DNA of 15,692 nt, taken from assembly GCA_012515635.1 (NCBI GenBank), contig JAAYXZ010000020.1:1-15692 (forward strand), written 5' to 3'. The position numbers and the translations under genes were made by a program. This DNA is from Elusimicrobiota bacterium (lineage in GTDB: Bacteria; Ratteibacteria; UBA8468; B48-G9; JAFGKM01). The notes under the pieces are model-generated. The model saw only the letters and a list, made by a program, of their open reading frames with translations, searched no databases and was not told the DNA's origin. This document shows, piece by piece, positions 14,175-15,692 of the stretch (within the stretch, counting starts at the first letter, position 1; each line of letters begins with the position of its first letter).

Positions 14175-14189
14175 ATTTGAGTTTGTCTT
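14162..14189 (-). promoter_or_regulatory. Possible divergent promoter for the pseudopilin operon
   Basis: On the minus strand AAGACA (14189-14184) and TATAAA (14167-14162) are separated by 16 bases. It overlaps the plus-strand promoter, so the two units could compete or share a regulator. Transcription would start near 14155, leaving a leader of about 175 nt before gspH that contains the 14032-14052 palindrome. The -35 match is only 4 of 6, so this is tentative. Confidence 0.3.
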
Positions 14190-14231
14190 TTATCTCTGTT
14201 TTTTGACAATTTACCAGAAAAGGAGTGTTTT

Positions 14232-15692
14232 ATGTTGAGCAGATTTTTTACACCGGCCAGTGTTGCTATCATCGGCGCATCAAAGCATCCAGGCAAACTT
14301 GGATTCAAAATTCTTAAAAATGTAATAGACGGCGGCTTTAAAGGAAAAGTATATCCTATAAATTCCTCTGCGGAAGGCGATATACTCAATCTCAAATCAT
14401 ACAAAAGCATATCCGACGTCCCCGTAGCACCCGAACTCGCAATAATTGTCATTCCTTCAAGATTAGTTCTTGATGTAGCAGAAAATTGCGGCAAAAAAGG
14501 CGTTAAAGGGCTTATCGTTATAAGTGCGGGCTTCAAAGAAGCGGGCGAAGAAGGGAAAGAACGGGAAGAGAAACTCAAAGACATCGTAAAGAAATACAAG
14601 ATGCGTATGATAGGTCCTAACTGCTTGGGCGTTATTGACGCAGTCAACAACCTTAACGCATCTTTCGCCTTTGATATGCCCCCGAAAGGGAAAATCTCTT
14701 TCATCACGCAATCAGGAGCGCTCGGGACAGCAATTCTTGACTGGGCGGTAAAAGAGAACATAGGACTCTCCAAATTTGTAAGTTTCGGGAATATGGCGGA
14801 TGTATCAGAGACAGACCTCATTGCCGACTTCGGCAAAGACCCTGAAACAAATGTTATCCTGCTCTACCTTGAAGGCATGAAAGACGGCAAGCAGTTTATA
14901 GAGACCGCAAGAAAAGTCGCCCTGAAAAAGCCCATCATTATGGTTAAATCAGGCAAGAGTGCAGCGGGAAGCAAAGCAGTATCCTCACATACAGGCAGTT
15001 TAGCCGGCTCTGACAACGCCTACAACGCAGCGCTGAAACAGGCAGGCGTGATACGCGCAAACTCCGTCCAGGAACTATTTGACTACGCTATGGCTTTCTC
15101 GTCCCAGCCGATACCTGCGGGAAGGAAAATCGCCATAGTGACAAACGCAGGGGGTCCCGCTGTTTTGGCTATGGATGTAATAGAATCCGAAGGCCTTGTG
15201 CCTTCCTCTATGTCAGAGAAGACAAAGACACAACTGAAGGAGTTCCTTCCCCTCGCCGCCAATATCAATAACCCCGTAGACATCTTGGGCGACGCACTTG
15301 CCAACACATACGGAAAAGCGATGAACACTGTCCTTTCAGAGGACAATGTGGATGCTGTTGTAACCATACTGACTCCGCAGGTTGTAACCCAGATACCTGA
15401 AAGCGCTGAAGAGATATCCTCTGCCGCAAAGAAACACAAAAAACCCGTAGTGGCTTCATTTATGGGCGGCAAGCGCATAGAAGACGGTGTTAAAGCGCTA
15501 ATGAAAAAAGGCATACCCAACTATCCTTTCCCCGAACGGGCTGTATCATCCATCAAGGCAATGGTCGTGCATAAAGAGTGGAAAGAGAAACGGAAGGGGG
15601 ATATAAAAAAATTCAAGGCAGATAAAGAGCGGGTAAGAGCAATAATAGACGCCATCAAAGCATCAGGCAGGAAGACAGCAGGCGACATAGAA
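14232..15692 (+). CDS. Acetate/acyl-CoA ligase (ADP-forming), alpha part; 3' end beyond window
   Basis: The enzyme interconverts acyl-CoA, ADP and phosphate with the free acid, CoA and ATP, usually making ATP from acetyl-CoA in fermentation. The visible 487 residues open with a CoA-binding Rossmann domain (VAIIGASKHPGKLGFKILKN, 11-30; IGPNCLGVID, 127-136). The succinyl-CoA-ligase-like parts follow: ISFITQSGALGTAILDWA (155-172), FGNMADVSETDLIADFGKDP (186-205) and SSHTGSLAGSDNAYNAALKQ (251-270), in which His253 is the expected phosphohistidine, then IVTNAGGPAVLAMD. AAAAGGAG at 14218-14225 fixes the ATG. The frame continues past the domain end into a Lys-rich linker (KEWKEKRKGDIKKFKADKER), so a fused C-terminal ATP-grasp (beta) domain probably lies beyond the edge. 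A separate alpha subunit or a protein acetyltransferase (Pat-like) fusion is less likely. It is transcribed away from the pseudopilin block. Confidence 0.9.
   Translation, partial: MLSRFFTPASVAIIGASKHPGKLGFKILKNVIDGGFKGKVYPINSSAEGDILNLKSYKSISDVPVAPELAIIVIPSRLVLDVAENCGKKGVKGLIVISAGFKEAGEEGKEREEKLKDIVKKYKMRMIGPNCLGVIDAVNNLNASFAFDMPPKGKISFITQSGALGTAILDWAVKENIGLSKFVSFGNMADVSETDLIADFGKDPETNVILLYLEGMKDGKQFIETARKVALKKPIIMVKSGKSAAGSKAVSSHTGSLAGSDNAYNAALKQAGVIRANSVQELFDYAMAFSSQPIPAGRKIAIVTNAGGPAVLAMDVIESEGLVPSSMSEKTKTQLKEFLPLAANINNPVDILGDALANTYGKAMNTVLSEDNVDAVVTILTPQVVTQIPESAEEISSAAKKHKKPVVASFMGGKRIEDGVKALMKKGIPNYPFPERAVSSIKAMVVHKEWKEKRKGDIKKFKADKERVRAIIDAIKASGRKTAGDIE

Noticed and set aside
14168..14836. 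222-codon minus-strand open frame opposite the acyl-CoA ligase
   Set aside because: The plus strand encodes an unmistakable CoA-binding domain here with a good ribosome binding site; the minus frame is Ser/Pro-rich shadow sequence.

Overview
The window looks like ordinary chromosome from a Gram-negative-type bacterium of middling GC content. Outer-membrane biology is implied by a SurA-like periplasmic chaperone, a second parvulin-type foldase and a set of type II secretion / type IV pilus minor pseudopilins. The gene mix, with a GuaB3-type IMP dehydrogenase, an ADP-forming acyl-CoA synthetase, a GspK with a lamin-tail-like insertion and a Cys-rich secreted protein with an 'LSEKEMxxxRGGG' pro-region, would fit a deep-branching group such as Omnitrophota or another PVC relative. 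That placement is inference from memory and is weak.

Layout. Bases 1-700 hold two small minus-strand genes for exported proteins. One is a 145-residue Cys-rich protein; the other is cut by the window edge. Both lie behind a good sigma70-type promoter (671-698) with an 11-bp perfect inverted repeat in the 5' leader. Bases 700-910 are non-coding, purine-rich on the plus strand, and carry a REP-like hairpin and degenerate direct repeats. A tRNA-Val(CAC) gene (911-983) follows. From 962 to 13980 everything is on the minus strand with gaps of 1-89 nt or overlaps. In transcription order the run is gspH-gspI-gspJ-gspK-like pseudopilins, a PpiC/PrsA-like foldase, a SurA-like chaperone, pdxA, rsmA, guaB3, dnaE, mtnA and tRNA-Val. 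A divergent control region (about 13981-14231) separates it from a plus-strand gene for an ADP-forming acetate/acyl-CoA ligase, which runs off the right edge.

How the parts fit. The middle keeps the surA-pdxA-rsmA order known from Escherichia coli (lptD-surA-pdxA-rsmA-apaGH), here joined to a minor-pseudopilin block on one side and to nucleotide and replication genes (guaB3, dnaE) on the other. The pseudopilins would form the tip of an envelope filament. The two foldases would act on exported proteins. PdxA makes a pyridoxal phosphate precursor, RsmA dimethylates 16S rRNA, GuaB3 feeds GTP synthesis, DnaE replicates DNA and MtnA acts in methionine salvage.

I do not see a clearly new defence or mobile system. 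The best candidates for something undescribed are the Cys-rich exported protein with its double-glycine-like pro-region, the pseudopilin block with its charge-complementary gene overlaps and a GspI lacking Glu+5, and the mtnA/tRNA-Val overlap.
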